A stretch of DNA of 64,000 nt from Herbaspirillum sp. SJZ107 (GCF_006715485.1 NZ_VFNH01000002.1:1550001-1614000); one strand, 5' to 3'; positions 16,410 to 25,744 are shown, numbered from the stretch's first letter. Made by a program: numbers and translations. Notes: generated by a model not told the origin, from the sequence alone.

Positions 16410-17189
16410 CTAGCGCCGCTGCAGCACCTGCTGCAGAACCGTTTCGCGGTATTGGCGGCTGCACGGCACGCTGGCGCCGTTGCGCAGAATGAGTTCGCAG
16501 TCGCCCTTGTCGCGCGGCAGTATCCGATCGATCCAATCCAGTTGTATGGCGGCACGCCGATGACAGCGCACGAAGCCCGGCCCGAGGCGCGGCAGCAGGC
16601 CGGCCAGGGTCTGGCGCAGCAGCGGGCTGCCGTCGACGGTGTGCAGGGCCACGTAGTTGTCGGCGGTTTCGATCCAGCCGATGTCGGCCACCCGCACCAC
16701 CCGCGTGGCGCCGCGATCCGTTACCAGCAGCTGGCGCAGCGGACGGTCCGGCAGCCGGGGCAGGGCCTGGGCCGGCCTGTCAGCGGACTCGTCGGATTCG
16801 TCCGCCGCACGGGTATCGCGGCCCGCCTCGAGCCGCGTACGCAGGCGCTGCAGCGCCCGCTGCAGGCGCAGTTCGTCGCAGGGCTTGAGCAGGTAGTCGA
16901 TGGCGTCGACCTCGAAGGCTTGCAGCGCGTAGCGGTCGTGCGCGGTGAGGAACACCACCAGCGGCGCCGGTTCGGGCAGCGATGCGGCCAGCTCGATGCC
17001 GGACAGTTCCGGCATGGCGATGTCGAGGAAGATGGCATCCGGCCAGCAAGCCTCGACCTGGGCCAGCGCTTCGAAGCCGTCGCCGGCCTCATCCACGGCG
17101 CTGATGCCGGCCTGTGCGGCTTGCTGCACCAGCAGGCGGCGCAGGCGCTCGCGCGCCGGGCGTTCGTCGTCGACGATCAGGAGCCGCAT
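16410..17189 (-). CDS. LytTR-family response regulator
   Basis: A 259-residue AlgR/LytR-type response regulator. The receiver domain (about 1-115) has the phospho-acceptor Asp in DAIFLDIAMPELSG and the Lys in YLLKPCDE. A linker (about 120-150) rich in Asp and Ala follows. The C-terminal LytTR DNA-binding domain (about 155-255) shows DIGWIETADNYVALH, RQTLAGLLPRLG, FVRCHRRAAIQLDWI and CSRQYRE. The frame remains open far upstream, but the ATG at 17189 begins exactly with MRLLIVDDERPARE. It overlaps the end of the kinase gene by 13 bases, so the pair is one two-component unit. Confidence 0.92.
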   Translation of the reverse strand: MRLLIVDDERPARERLRRLLVQQAAQAGISAVDEAGDGFEALAQVEACWPDAIFLDIAMPELSGIELAASLPEPAPLVVFLTAHDRYALQAFEVDAIDYLLKPCDELRLQRALQRLRTRLEAGRDTRAADESDESADRPAQALPRLPDRPLRQLLVTDRGATRVVRVADIGWIETADNYVALHTVDGSPLLRQTLAGLLPRLGPGFVRCHRRAAIQLDWIDRILPRDKGDCELILRNGASVPCSRQYRETVLQQVLQRR

Positions 17190-18319
17190 GGCAGCCTCAG
17201 CTCGACACGCACGCCGCCACCGGGGCGGGACGATAGGTCGAAGGCGGCCTGTCCGCCGTACATCGCGGCCAGCCGGGCCCGCAGGTTGGCCAGGCCGATG
17301 CCGCCCGTGGCCGTGCCCGAACCCGGACGGGCGCCCTGCGCCGGGGCGGGCACCGCATCCGGCGCGGCGCTGCCCGCCGTGCCATCCAGGCGGCCGCCAT
17401 CGTCGTCCACGCGCAGCACCAGCCGGTCGGCTTCGCGCCGCGCCGACACCACGATGCGGGTCAGGCCGCGCCGCCGTTCGACCGTATGCTTGAACACGTT
17501 TTCCAGCAGCGGCTGCAGGCTCATCACCGGCACCGGCAGGGCGTCGACCGCGGCATCGACGTCCCAGTCGATCTCGACGCGGCCGGCGAAGCGCTCGGCC
17601 ATCACGCCGGCGTAGCCGCGCGCCAGGCGCAGCTCGTCGCCGAACGGGGCCTGGTCGTGCTGGCCCAGGTCGAGGGTGGCGCGCAGCACCTCGGCCAGGC
17701 GCAGCAGGGTGGCGTCGGCCTTGTCGACGTCGCTGTGCATCAGCGACGAGATCGTATTCAGGGCGTTGAACAGGAAATGCGGCTGCATCTGCTGCGCCAG
17801 GCGCTGCAGCTGGGCCTGGCGCAGCAGGGCGTTGGCCCGTTCGGCATGCAGCTTCTGTTCCAGCAGCGCACGGTAGGATTCGACGCCGAAGCGCACCGCC
17901 GTGAACAGGCCGACGAAGATCGAGATCTTGATCGACTCGTACAGGAACAGCTGGGGCAGCGCGTCGTGGGTGTAGGTCTCGCCGGCCAGCCCATATACGC
18001 CGTGGCGCAGGCCGAAGGCCAGCGGCACGAAGGCGATCCAGTACATCGGCAGGAACAGCGCCTGGCGCGCGAACCAGCGCAGCGGGGTGCCGAGCAGGCG
18101 CGCATCGCCGCGCGACAGGCGCAGCTGCACCAGCGCCAGCAGCGTGCATACCAGCGCCGACGAGCCTTCCCACAGCACCGGCTTCCACAATTGCCCGGCG
18201 TGGCCGCCACGGATGAAGTCCTGTACGGCGACCCAGGTCATCATGGTCCAGAACAGGATCCAGGCGAGGGCAAACACGAGCTTGCGGTGCAGGGTCGGCA
18301 TGCGAAAATCATGGGCCAT
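17177..18319 (-). CDS. LytS-type sensor histidine kinase
   Basis: A kinase of about 380 residues with four or five hydrophobic helices in its first 150 residues (FALAWILFWTMMTWVAV onward), then the His_kinase domain with the phospho-acceptor His in QPHFLFNALNTISSL and a HATPase domain with N-box LLENVFKHTVE and GIGLANLRARL. The start is uncertain: ATG at 18319 (MAHDFR) or 18301 (MPTLHRK) both fit; a longer frame to 18439 would run through the promoter of the next gene. It pairs with the LytTR regulator that overlaps its 3' end. Signal unknown. Confidence 0.88.
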   Translation of the reverse strand: MAHDFRMPTLHRKLVFALAWILFWTMMTWVAVQDFIRGGHAGQLWKPVLWEGSSALVCTLLALVQLRLSRGDARLLGTPLRWFARQALFLPMYWIAFVPLAFGLRHGVYGLAGETYTHDALPQLFLYESIKISIFVGLFTAVRFGVESYRALLEQKLHAERANALLRQAQLQRLAQQMQPHFLFNALNTISSLMHSDVDKADATLLRLAEVLRATLDLGQHDQAPFGDELRLARGYAGVMAERFAGRVEIDWDVDAAVDALPVPVMSLQPLLENVFKHTVERRRGLTRIVVSARREADRLVLRVDDDGGRLDGTAGSAAPDAVPAPAQGARPGSGTATGGIGLANLRARLAAMYGGQAAFDLSSRPGGGVRVELRLPCGS

Positions 18320-18329
18320 GCGCGAAGGC

Positions 18330-18360
18330 TTGTCAAAAAAGCTTTCCTGTTCGCTATAAT
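18330..18360 (+). promoter_or_regulatory. Sigma-70-like promoter of the orphan kinase gene
   Basis: A perfect TATAAT (18355-18360) has TTGTCA (18330-18335) 19 bases upstream; GTCAAA at 17-base spacing is an alternative -35. Start is predicted near 18367. The element lies within the 108-base divergent region shared with the LytS-type kinase. Confidence 0.5.
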
Positions 18361-18426
18361 ACCTGTCGCATTTCGCGCGACAGCGCCGAACCCATGCCGT
18401 TAGAATCGGCCTCATCCACGATCTGA

Positions 18427-19995
18427 ATGGCAACTCCATTGATTACAATGCTCAAGGCCGGCTTGCCCGCGGTCGCCGGCCTTGTCAGCGCCCTCATCGC
18501 CATCTGCGCGCTGGCAGGCTGGGCGCTCGGCATCGGTTACCTGACTTCGGTCGTTCCCGGCCTGCCCACGATGGTGCCGATGACGGCGCTGCTGACCTTG
18601 CTGGCCTGCGCATCGCTGTGGCGCCTGCGCGAGACGGGAGGCGGGCGCGCGAACGTCGCGGCGGCGCTGCTGACGGCAGCGTCGCTGGTGATCCTGCTGG
18701 CGCATGCGACCGGCATACCCTTGCCTTTCGTCGTGCGCGGCAGCGCGGCGGGCGCGCGCAGCCTGGCCTCGCCGGTGACCGCCCTCATGTTCGGCGCACT
18801 CGGCGCCGGCCTGCTGGCGATGGGGCGCCCGCGCCACGTGCGCCACGGCCAGGTGCTGGCGCTGGGCGTGCTGCTGCTGGCGCTGCTGACCCTGGCCGGC
18901 TACGTGTTCCGCGACACCTTCCTGTACCAGCTGCTGCCCGGCAAGGGCACCTCGATCCTGACCACCACGACGCTGATCCTGCTGTCAACCGCGGTGCTGG
19001 CGCTGCGTCCCAACGAAGGGATCATGGTGGCGCTGGCCGGCCCCGACCCGGGCGCCTGGATCGCGCGCCGCCTGCTGCTGTCGGCGCTGACCATGCCGGT
19101 GCTGCTGGGCATGGCCGTCGCCGTCATGCTGCGGGTGAAGGCGATCGACGTCCCCACTGCGATCGCCTTCCTGGTCTGGGGCATGGTGGTGCTGTTCACC
19201 GTCGCGGTGTGGCGCTTCGCGCTGATGCTGTACCGGATCGAGGTGGCGCGCCGCCTGGCCGAGCTGGAACGCCAGGCCGCGCTCGAATCGCTGCGCGAGG
19301 CCGACGCCAACAAGGATGACTTCGTTGCCCTGCTGGCGCACGAGCTGAGGAATCCGCTGGCGCCGATCCGCGCCGCGGCCGAGCTGCTGCGCATCCAGAA
19401 CGGCGCCGATCCGGCCCAGCTGCGCCGCACCGCAGACATCATCGCCCGCCAGACCGACCACATCGCGCACCTGGTCGACGACCTGCTGGACGCCTCGCGC
19501 GTGCGGCGCGGCCTGATCACGCTGACCCGGGTGCCGGTCGACCTGCACCGGGCCGTGTGCGATGCCGTCGAGCAGGTCAAGCCGCTGGTCGCGCAGCGGC
19601 GCCACGCGCTGCAGGTCGAGCTGGGCAAGGTCCATCCGTCCGTGCTGGGCGACCACAAGCGCCTGGTGCAGGTGGTGGCCAACCTGATCGGCAACGCCGC
19701 CAAGTACACGCCCGAGGGCGGCGCCATCCGCGTCGAGATGCGGATGGCACCGGACAGCGTCGAAGTCAGCGTGGCCGACAATGGCATCGGCATCGACGCG
19801 GCGCTGCTGCCGCGCGTGTTCGATTCCTTCATGCAGGCCACGCGCACGGCCGGACGCGCCGACGGCGGACTCGGCCTCGGGCTGGCGCTGGTGCGGCACC
19901 TCGTCGAGCTGCACGAGGGCCGGGTCGAGGCGCACAGCGCCGGGGCCGGGCAGGGCAGTACCTTCATCGTCACGCTACCGCTGCTGCAGAATTGA
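18427..19995 (+). CDS. Membrane sensor histidine kinase without adjacent regulator
   Basis: A 522-residue kinase. The first 260 residues hold seven or eight hydrophobic helices (from LPAVAGLVSALIAICALAG), an uncharacterised membrane sensor. Then come a short coiled coil, HisKA (His in LLAHELRNPLAPIRAAAELL) and HATPase with NLIGNAAKYTPEGG, DNGIGI and GGLGLGLALVRHLVELHEG. No receiver domain is attached, and no response regulator gene is next to it, so its partner is elsewhere. The ATG is about 66 bases after the TATAAT promoter. Convergent with the FHA gene downstream; an inverted repeat lies between. Confidence 0.88.
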   Translation: MATPLITMLKAGLPAVAGLVSALIAICALAGWALGIGYLTSVVPGLPTMVPMTALLTLLACASLWRLRETGGGRANVAAALLTAASLVILLAHATGIPLPFVVRGSAAGARSLASPVTALMFGALGAGLLAMGRPRHVRHGQVLALGVLLLALLTLAGYVFRDTFLYQLLPGKGTSILTTTTLILLSTAVLALRPNEGIMVALAGPDPGAWIARRLLLSALTMPVLLGMAVAVMLRVKAIDVPTAIAFLVWGMVVLFTVAVWRFALMLYRIEVARRLAELERQAALESLREADANKDDFVALLAHELRNPLAPIRAAAELLRIQNGADPAQLRRTADIIARQTDHIAHLVDDLLDASRVRRGLITLTRVPVDLHRAVCDAVEQVKPLVAQRRHALQVELGKVHPSVLGDHKRLVQVVANLIGNAAKYTPEGGAIRVEMRMAPDSVEVSVADNGIGIDAALLPRVFDSFMQATRTAGRADGGLGLGLALVRHLVELHEGRVEAHSAGAGQGSTFIVTLPLLQN

Positions 19996-20032
19996 CGTCG
20001 TCCCCGCGCAGGCGGCAACGATGGGTCAATTC
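19991..20032. repeat. Degenerate REP-like inverted repeat between convergent genes
   Basis: AATTGAC and GTCAATT form a 7-bp inverted repeat around a core GTCGTCCCCGCGCAGGCGG. The core shares ACGTCGTCCCCGCGCAGGCGG with the perfect repeat at 56363-56392; the right arm has diverged. Confidence 0.5.
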
Positions 20033-21084
20033 TCGATCTCGTCCTCGCCCGGCTTGCGTCCACGTCCGCGGTCCAGCCCTTCCTGCATGCCATCCACCTC
20101 GCGCATGAACTGGTCGATGCCGTGGTCGGGGCTGACCCGCACCTCGGGCGGCAGCAGCACCCACATATAGAGTTCGTCGGAAAAGCGCCCGCTGCGTTGC
20201 ACATTGGCGACCAGGATCAGGCACGAGCCGAGCACCGCCATCGCGGCGCAGATCCAGCGGTAGCGCAGGCGGTGGCCGGGGCGGATGGTGCACAGGTGGA
20301 AGTAGATGACGCCGGCCAGCAGCAGTGTCGCTGCGTGCGAGGCGTAATGGGTGAAGCCTTCGAGCGACAAGGCGTAGCCCAGCAGGCTGGCCAGCAGCGT
20401 GCACAGGGTCAGCGCCAGCAGGCCGCAGCCGAACACGAACAGGTGGCGTCCGAGGCGCGCGTGGCGCCCGAACAGGCGGTTGGCGAAGGCCCAGGCCCCG
20501 CTCCACAGCAGCGCCGCGCCGATGCCCCAGGCCAGGGCTTCGAAGTAGCGCACCAGCTCGAAGTACTGGATGTCGCTCAGCCAGCGCGCGAACAGGGTGG
20601 TGGCGCCCACCAGCAGCGTGCCGGCGGCGCCCGGCAGCGCCCCTTCCCAGCGGTGCAGGGTGCGGTCCGGCAGTTCCGGCGCGACTTGGAAGCCGGCCGC
20701 GCGGATGCGCAGCGCGGTGTGGCCGATGCGCACCACGGTGTCGCCGTCCAGCGCCAGTTCGGCGTGGCGCCGGCCGCGGTGGTGGATGCCGTTGCGCGAG
20801 CCGAGGTCGCGCAGCACCAGGCGCCCGCCGGCGTCCAGCTCGGCCAGCGCGTGCGCGGCGGCGGCGTAGTCGTCGTCGAGGATCACGTCGTTGCCGTAGC
20901 CGCGTCCGAGCCGGATCGGCAGCGCGTCGACGCGATGGCGCTGCAGCACTTCGCCGGCACGGGTCAGGATCTCGACGAACCAGGGACCCGCCCCCGGCGG
21001 CGCACTCGCAGCAGCATCGGCTGCCGCAGCATCGCCTGCCGCAGGACTGCCTGCCGGGACCGAAGCGATCGGCGGCCCGTTCAT
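20026..21084 (-). CDS. FHA-domain membrane protein
   Basis: A 352-residue protein. An Ala-rich N-terminal 30 residues precede a forkhead-associated domain (about 35-125: RLGRGYGND at 58-66, RDLGSRNGIHH), then five or so hydrophobic helices (about 150-310) and an acidic C-terminal tail. FHA domains bind phosphothreonine peptides, but here the usual SRxH is replaced by AAAH (His78), so the phosphate-contact Ser and Arg are absent. The start overlaps the stop of the upstream protease gene as ATGA. The pair may form a membrane-linked proteolysis module; this is inference. Confidence 0.8.
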   Translation of the reverse strand: MNGPPIASVPAGSPAAGDAAAADAAASAPPGAGPWFVEILTRAGEVLQRHRVDALPIRLGRGYGNDVILDDDYAAAAHALAELDAGGRLVLRDLGSRNGIHHRGRRHAELALDGDTVVRIGHTALRIRAAGFQVAPELPDRTLHRWEGALPGAAGTLLVGATTLFARWLSDIQYFELVRYFEALAWGIGAALLWSGAWAFANRLFGRHARLGRHLFVFGCGLLALTLCTLLASLLGYALSLEGFTHYASHAATLLLAGVIYFHLCTIRPGHRLRYRWICAAMAVLGSCLILVANVQRSGRFSDELYMWVLLPPEVRVSPDHGIDQFMREVDGMQEGLDRGRGRKPGEDEIEN

Positions 21085-22541
21085 CGGCGCGTGCTCCGCC
21101 CGAGCGCGGCCAGGAAGGCGCGCGTGGCCCGGGTGCCGTTGTCGTAGGAAACGCCGGCCAGGTCGAGGCGGCTCTGCAGGCTGGCCTGGCCGTCGTCGGT
21201 GCTGGCGGTCAGCAGGGTGAAGTTGTACAGGCCGGCGAACTTGCGGTAGGCGCGCACGCACATCACGGCGCGCAGCGGCAGGGTGGCGGTGTGCACGAAC
21301 TGCTCGCTGCAGGCGGGCCGGGTCAGGCGCGTGTCCCTGGAGGAGCCGATGCGGTCGACCCGGAAACGGCTGCTGGCCAGCACCGAGAACTGCAGCGGCT
21401 GCAGGCTGGCCGAGCGCAGGTACTGGTGGCTCATCGACACGTGGCCGGTCTGCTGGGTGTCGGAGACGTAGATCGCGGCTTCCATCGCGCAGCTGACCGC
21501 GTCCACGGTGAATTCGGCCTCGGCGCGGAAGTTGGAGCGCCCCCAGCAGCGCAACTGCTGCGATTCGCGCACCGGCACCCGGTACGGCCCCATCGCCTTG
21601 AGCGACAGCGGCTCGGCCAGCAGGCGGTCGATCATCTCGCGCTGGTGCGCCAGCAGTTGCTGGGCGATCAGCGGGTTGAAATTCCTGGGCGGATGCGCCT
21701 GCCGCGCAACCTGGGCCAACAGATCCTGGGCATACTTCACCGGCACCAGAAAGCTGACCGATTCGCCGTCGCGGCGCTTGGACACGTTGATGCCCGCCAC
21801 CATGCCGCTGGCGGTCACGCTGGGACCGCCGCTCATGCCGGAATTGATCGGGCCGGTGAAGATCAGCTGTTCATAGAAGCTGCGCGTGATGGCGCCGTTG
21901 TACGCGCCTTCCGAGATGGCGAAGCCGAGGTCGAGCGGATTGCCGAGCGAGTACAGGTACTGGCCCTGGGTCAGCTGCACCGGATGCTCGGGCACCTTGA
22001 AGAACCCGCTGCCGGCACGGTCGACCCGCACCACCGCCAGGTCGTGCAGGACGTCGACCGCCATCAGCTCGATCGGCCCGCCCTTGCCGTCGGTGTCGAC
22101 GTATTCGCCGATGTAGACGTCGGGATCGAGCGCCATCTGCGACACCACGTGGTAATTGGTCAGCACCAGGTTGCCGGTGCCGATCAGGAAGCCGGAGCCG
22201 ACGGTGGACTGGCTGCGGCCGTTGCGCAGCAGCATGCGGATCTGCAGCAGGTCGGCGCGGGCGGCGGCGTACAGCTGCTGGGCGGCGCTGGAAGGGGTCG
22301 GCAGGGTGGCGCTGTCGTCGGTCTCGCCGGGACCGGGCGCAGGCGGCGTGGTGGCGGGCGGCGTGGCCGGCGGTGTGGCGAGTGGCGGTGCGGCCGGCTG
22401 GACGGCGGGCCGGGCACCCGGCAGGCGCTGGGCGGCAGGCACGGCGGGTGCAGCAGGCGCGGCCGGCACGATGCCGAAGGCCATGGCCGCGCAGGCGGCG
22501 GCACACAGCGCAAGGACAGCGGAGAGCGGGGCAGGGCGCAT
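21081..22541 (-). CDS. Trypsin-like serine protease, exported
   Basis: A 486-residue protein with a signal sequence (about 1-30), a long Pro/Ala/Thr-rich linker (to about residue 85), and a trypsin/DegP-like domain. The catalytic triad is His131 in LTNYHVVSQ, Asp167 in HDLAVVRV and Ser237 in NSGMSGGPSV. The C-terminal 200 residues show no PDZ domain and match nothing I recognise; they include several Cys residues (SQQLRCWGRSN, VDAVSCAME, PACSEQFVH). AAAGGA precedes the ATG by 4 bases, right after a 12-bp inverted repeat. It is coupled to the FHA gene by ATGA. Confidence 0.85.
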   Translation of the reverse strand: MRPAPLSAVLALCAAACAAMAFGIVPAAPAAPAVPAAQRLPGARPAVQPAAPPLATPPATPPATTPPAPGPGETDDSATLPTPSSAAQQLYAAARADLLQIRMLLRNGRSQSTVGSGFLIGTGNLVLTNYHVVSQMALDPDVYIGEYVDTDGKGGPIELMAVDVLHDLAVVRVDRAGSGFFKVPEHPVQLTQGQYLYSLGNPLDLGFAISEGAYNGAITRSFYEQLIFTGPINSGMSGGPSVTASGMVAGINVSKRRDGESVSFLVPVKYAQDLLAQVARQAHPPRNFNPLIAQQLLAHQREMIDRLLAEPLSLKAMGPYRVPVRESQQLRCWGRSNFRAEAEFTVDAVSCAMEAAIYVSDTQQTGHVSMSHQYLRSASLQPLQFSVLASSRFRVDRIGSSRDTRLTRPACSEQFVHTATLPLRAVMCVRAYRKFAGLYNFTLLTASTDDGQASLQSRLDLAGVSYDNGTRATRAFLAALGRSTRR

Positions 22542-22554
22542 ACCATCCTTTTGC

Positions 22555-22583
22555 TGGCAAGATGATTAAGGATCATCTTGCCA
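22555..22583. promoter_or_regulatory. 12-bp inverted repeat next to the protease ribosome binding site
   Basis: TGGCAAGATGAT and ATCATCTTGCCA are perfect 12-bp arms around TAAGG. It lies 13 bases before the protease ATG, and its edge abuts the AAAGGA ribosome binding site on the minus strand. There is no T run, so it fits an operator or a leader RNA hairpin better than a terminator of ribA. Confidence 0.5.
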
Positions 22584-22623
22584 CGTTTGCGCCAAACCCC
22601 GCGCCGGGCTATCCGGTCCGGAC

Positions 22624-23277
22624 TTAGAGTTCGCCGTCCAGTGCCGGCTCGGCCGCCGGGGTCATCATGTGGCCCAGCTTGGCCTGCTTGGTGTCGAGAT
22701 AGCCGGTATTGAAGGCGTTGCGGTTGACCAGCAGTGGCACGCGGTCGGCGACCTTGATGCCGAGCTTTTCCAGGGCCGCGATCTTGCGCGGGTTGTTGGT
22801 CATCAGGCGCACGGCTTCGATGCCGAACTGTTGCAGCATCGGCAGCACCAGCTCGTAGTTGCGGGCGTCGGCGTGGAAACCGAGCTGCAGGTTGGCTTCC
22901 ACGGTGTCGGCGCCGGCTTCCTGCAGGCGGTAGGCGCGGATCTTGTTGACCAGGCCGATGCCGCGGCCTTCCTGGCGCAGGTAGAGCAGGATGCCGCGGC
23001 CTTCGGCAGCGATCTTCTTGAGCGCGCCTTCCAGCTGGGCGCCGCAGTCGCAGCGCTGCGAGAACATCACGTCGCCGGTCAGGCATTCCGAGTGGATGCG
23101 CGCCAGCGGCGGCTCGCCGTCCTTGATGTCGCCGAGAGTCATGGCCAGGTGTTCCTTGCCGGTTGCATGCTCGACGAAGGCGTGCAGGGTGAACTGCGCC
23201 CATGGCGTCGGCAGCGTGCACGAAGTGACGTAGTCGAGCAGGGCGGCATTGTCTGGCAGGGCGGCATTGTCTTGCAT
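22624..23277 (-). CDS. ribA: GTP cyclohydrolase II
   Basis: A 217-residue GTP cyclohydrolase II, the first step of riboflavin synthesis (GTP to diamino-ribosylamino-pyrimidinone phosphate, formate and pyrophosphate). Zinc ligands are seen in ECLTGDVMFSQRCDCGAQL; the GTP-binding and catalytic parts are YLRQEGRGIGLVNKIRAY and TNNPRKIAALEKLGI. Length is normal for a stand-alone RibA, not fused to RibB. The N-terminus contains a short duplication (DNAALPDNAALLD) from a direct repeat at about 23247-23276. I saw no FMN riboswitch upstream. Confidence 0.96.
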   Translation of the reverse strand: MQDNAALPDNAALLDYVTSCTLPTPWAQFTLHAFVEHATGKEHLAMTLGDIKDGEPPLARIHSECLTGDVMFSQRCDCGAQLEGALKKIAAEGRGILLYLRQEGRGIGLVNKIRAYRLQEAGADTVEANLQLGFHADARNYELVLPMLQQFGIEAVRLMTNNPRKIAALEKLGIKVADRVPLLVNRNAFNTGYLDTKQAKLGHMMTPAAEPALDGEL

Positions 23278-23442
23278 GGCGGTGTTCCCGAAACGAAGTA
23301 GTGCGATATGGAGTAACCGGAGAGTTTACCGGAAATCGGACATGGCCGTGCGGAGCAACGTTATTACTGTAAAGATATTAACTATATGCATCAGTGCTGT
23401 GCTACGCTGGCGCCCTGCATTCCGTCCTGCCAGTTTCATTCT

Positions 23443-25725
23443 ATGCCGACCGTCCCGACCTTCTTCCACCGCCTGCTGCCGCGCGCCCTGGGTGCCTGGA
23501 TGGCGCTTGCCTTTGCCCTGCTGTCCATCGTATTTACGCTGGTGCTGAGCGCCGTCATCGAGCGCAAGGCCACCGAACAGGTCAAGAGCGGCATCGGCTA
23601 CGGCCTGGCCGACCGCGCGGCCCAGACTTCGGACAAGCTCGAGCGCGGCATGTTCGAGCGCTACCGCGAGGTCGGCCTGATCGCGCGCCGCCACGACCTC
23701 GGCGCCGACGTCCCGCTGGCACGCCGCCGCGAGACGCTGGAACGGGTACAGGCCAGCTACGGCTATTACAGCTGGATCGGCCTGGCCGGGATCGACGGCC
23801 GGGTGCAGGTGGCGGCACGCGGCATGCTGGAAGGCGCCGACGTGTCCAGGCGGCCGTGGTTCGACGACGCGCTCAAGGGCGACCACGTCGGCGACGTGCA
23901 CGATGCCGTGCTGCTGGCGAAGCTGCTGCCGCACCAGGCCGAACCCTGGCGCTTCGTCGACGTCGCCTTCCCCTATCTGGACGAACGCGGCAACACCGTC
24001 GGCGTGCTCGGTGCCCACCTGTCCTGGCAATGGGCGCGCGACGTCGAGCGCTCGGTCATGGCCGGCGTCGGCGCGCGCAGCAACGTCGAGGCGCTGATCG
24101 TCGATGCCGCCGGCAGCGTCCTGCTGGGGCCGCCGGACAGCGCCGGCCGCAAGCTGTCGCTCCCGAGCCTGGAGCTGGCGCGCAGCCAGCTCGGGAACGG
24201 CTATGTCGTCGAGCGCTGGCCGGACGGCAAGTCCTACCTGGTCGGCTATGCGCGCGGCCACGGCTATGCCGACTACCCGGGCCTGGGCTGGACCGTGCTG
24301 GTGCGCCAGGAGGTGCTCGACGCCTATGGCCCGGTACGGCGCCTGCGCGAATACGGCCTGATCGCCGGCGTCCTGCTGGCGGCGCTGTTTTCGCTGGCCG
24401 GCGTGCTGGTGGCGCGCCGCATCACCCAGCCGCTGGGCGAGCTGGCCGAGTCGGCGCGCCGCATCCGCGCCGGCGAACCGGTCAAGCTCGGGGCCGAACA
24501 CGGGCGCTACGTCGAGGTGCAGGCGCTGTCCGGCACGCTCGACGCGCTGGTGGCCGACCTGATGCAGCAGCGCAAGGAATTGAAGGAACTCAACGCCACG
24601 CTGGAGCAGCGCGTCGAGCAGCGCACGCGCGAGCTGGAACAGGCGCTGGTGACGGTCAGTGCCGGCAAGCAGCGCATCGACACCATCCTCGGGACCGTGC
24701 AGGACGCCTTCGTCGCGATCGACCTGCAGGGCCGCGTGGTCGATTGGAACGCGGCCGCCGAAGCCATGCTCGGCTGGCGCCGCGACGAGGTGCTGGGCCG
24801 CCTGGCCGTCGAGCTGATGGTGCCGGCGCACCTGCGTGCCAACGCGCTGGACGCGCTGCAGCGCTTCCGCGATACCGGCGAGCTCGAGATCCAGGGCCGC
24901 CGCGTCGAACGCGTGCTGTGCCGGCGCGACGGCAGCGAAGTCGAGGTCGAAATGACGGCGGCCATTGCCGGTACCCCGGAGGGGCCGTTCTTCAGCATCT
25001 TTGCGCACGACATTTCCGGGCGTAAGCAGGTCGAGCGCATGAAGAACGAGTTCGTTTCCACCGTCTCGCACGAGCTGCGCACCCCGCTGACGTCGATCAG
25101 CGCGTCGCTGGCGCTGCTGGCCGACGGCATGGCGGGCGAACTGCCGGCCGATGCGCAGGGCCTGGTCGGCATCGCCAACGCCAGCTCCGAACGCCTGGTG
25201 CGCCTGATCGGCGACGTGCTCGACATCCAGAAGATGGACGCCGGCCGCATGGAATCCAGCCGCGAAGTCCAGCCGGTCCTGCCGGTCGCCGAAGGCGCAG
25301 TGGCGGCCATGGCCGGCCTGGCGGCGCAGGCCGGGGTGACGCTGGCCTGCGAAGCCGGCCCCGGTGCCGCGGCACTGCGCGCCGGCATCGACCGCGACCG
25401 CATCACCCAGGTGCTGGCGAACCTGCTGTCCAACGCCGTCAAGTTTTCGGAAGCGGGGACGACGGTGACGACGCGGGTCGAAGACGGCGGCGGCTGCGTA
25501 CGCCTGTCGGTGACGGACCAGGGCAGCGGCATTCCGGAAGCCTTCCGCGACCGCGTGTTCCAGCGCTTCGCCCAGGCCGACGGCACCAATTCGCGGCGCA
25601 GCGGCGGCACCGGACTGGGACTATCGATCTGCAAGGCGATCGTCGAGCAGCATGGCGGGACCATCCGCTTCGACAGTGTTGCGGGGCAGGGCACGACCTT
25701 CGTGGTCGAGCTGCCGGCGGCCTGA
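23443..25725 (+). CDS. Sensor histidine kinase with extracytoplasmic sensor and PAS domain
   Basis: A 760-residue kinase. After a first membrane helix (about 15-38) comes a double-Cache-like periplasmic domain (about 40-300), a second helix (about 305-325), HAMP, a coiled coil (RKELKELNATLEQRVEQRTRELEQA, about 375-410), a PAS domain (about 415-530), HisKA with His543 in STVSHELRTPLTSI, and HATPase (NLLSNAVKF, DQGSGIP, GGTGLGLSI). The upstream ATG at 23386 would add 19 residues; the ATG at 23443 is preferred because it begins the N-terminal membrane segment. No regulator adjoins it. Signal unknown, likely a small molecule. Confidence 0.88.
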   Translation: MPTVPTFFHRLLPRALGAWMALAFALLSIVFTLVLSAVIERKATEQVKSGIGYGLADRAAQTSDKLERGMFERYREVGLIARRHDLGADVPLARRRETLERVQASYGYYSWIGLAGIDGRVQVAARGMLEGADVSRRPWFDDALKGDHVGDVHDAVLLAKLLPHQAEPWRFVDVAFPYLDERGNTVGVLGAHLSWQWARDVERSVMAGVGARSNVEALIVDAAGSVLLGPPDSAGRKLSLPSLELARSQLGNGYVVERWPDGKSYLVGYARGHGYADYPGLGWTVLVRQEVLDAYGPVRRLREYGLIAGVLLAALFSLAGVLVARRITQPLGELAESARRIRAGEPVKLGAEHGRYVEVQALSGTLDALVADLMQQRKELKELNATLEQRVEQRTRELEQALVTVSAGKQRIDTILGTVQDAFVAIDLQGRVVDWNAAAEAMLGWRRDEVLGRLAVELMVPAHLRANALDALQRFRDTGELEIQGRRVERVLCRRDGSEVEVEMTAAIAGTPEGPFFSIFAHDISGRKQVERMKNEFVSTVSHELRTPLTSISASLALLADGMAGELPADAQGLVGIANASSERLVRLIGDVLDIQKMDAGRMESSREVQPVLPVAEGAVAAMAGLAAQAGVTLACEAGPGAAALRAGIDRDRITQVLANLLSNAVKFSEAGTTVTTRVEDGGGCVRLSVTDQGSGIPEAFRDRVFQRFAQADGTNSRRSGGTGLGLSICKAIVEQHGGTIRFDSVAGQGTTFVVELPAA

Positions 25726-25744
25726 ACCCGTCCGGGCGCCGTCT

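Noticed and set aside
23278..23442. FMN riboswitch upstream of ribA
   Set aside because: The leader does not show the conserved RFN sequence blocks; only a short inverted GTAA/TTAC repeat is seen.
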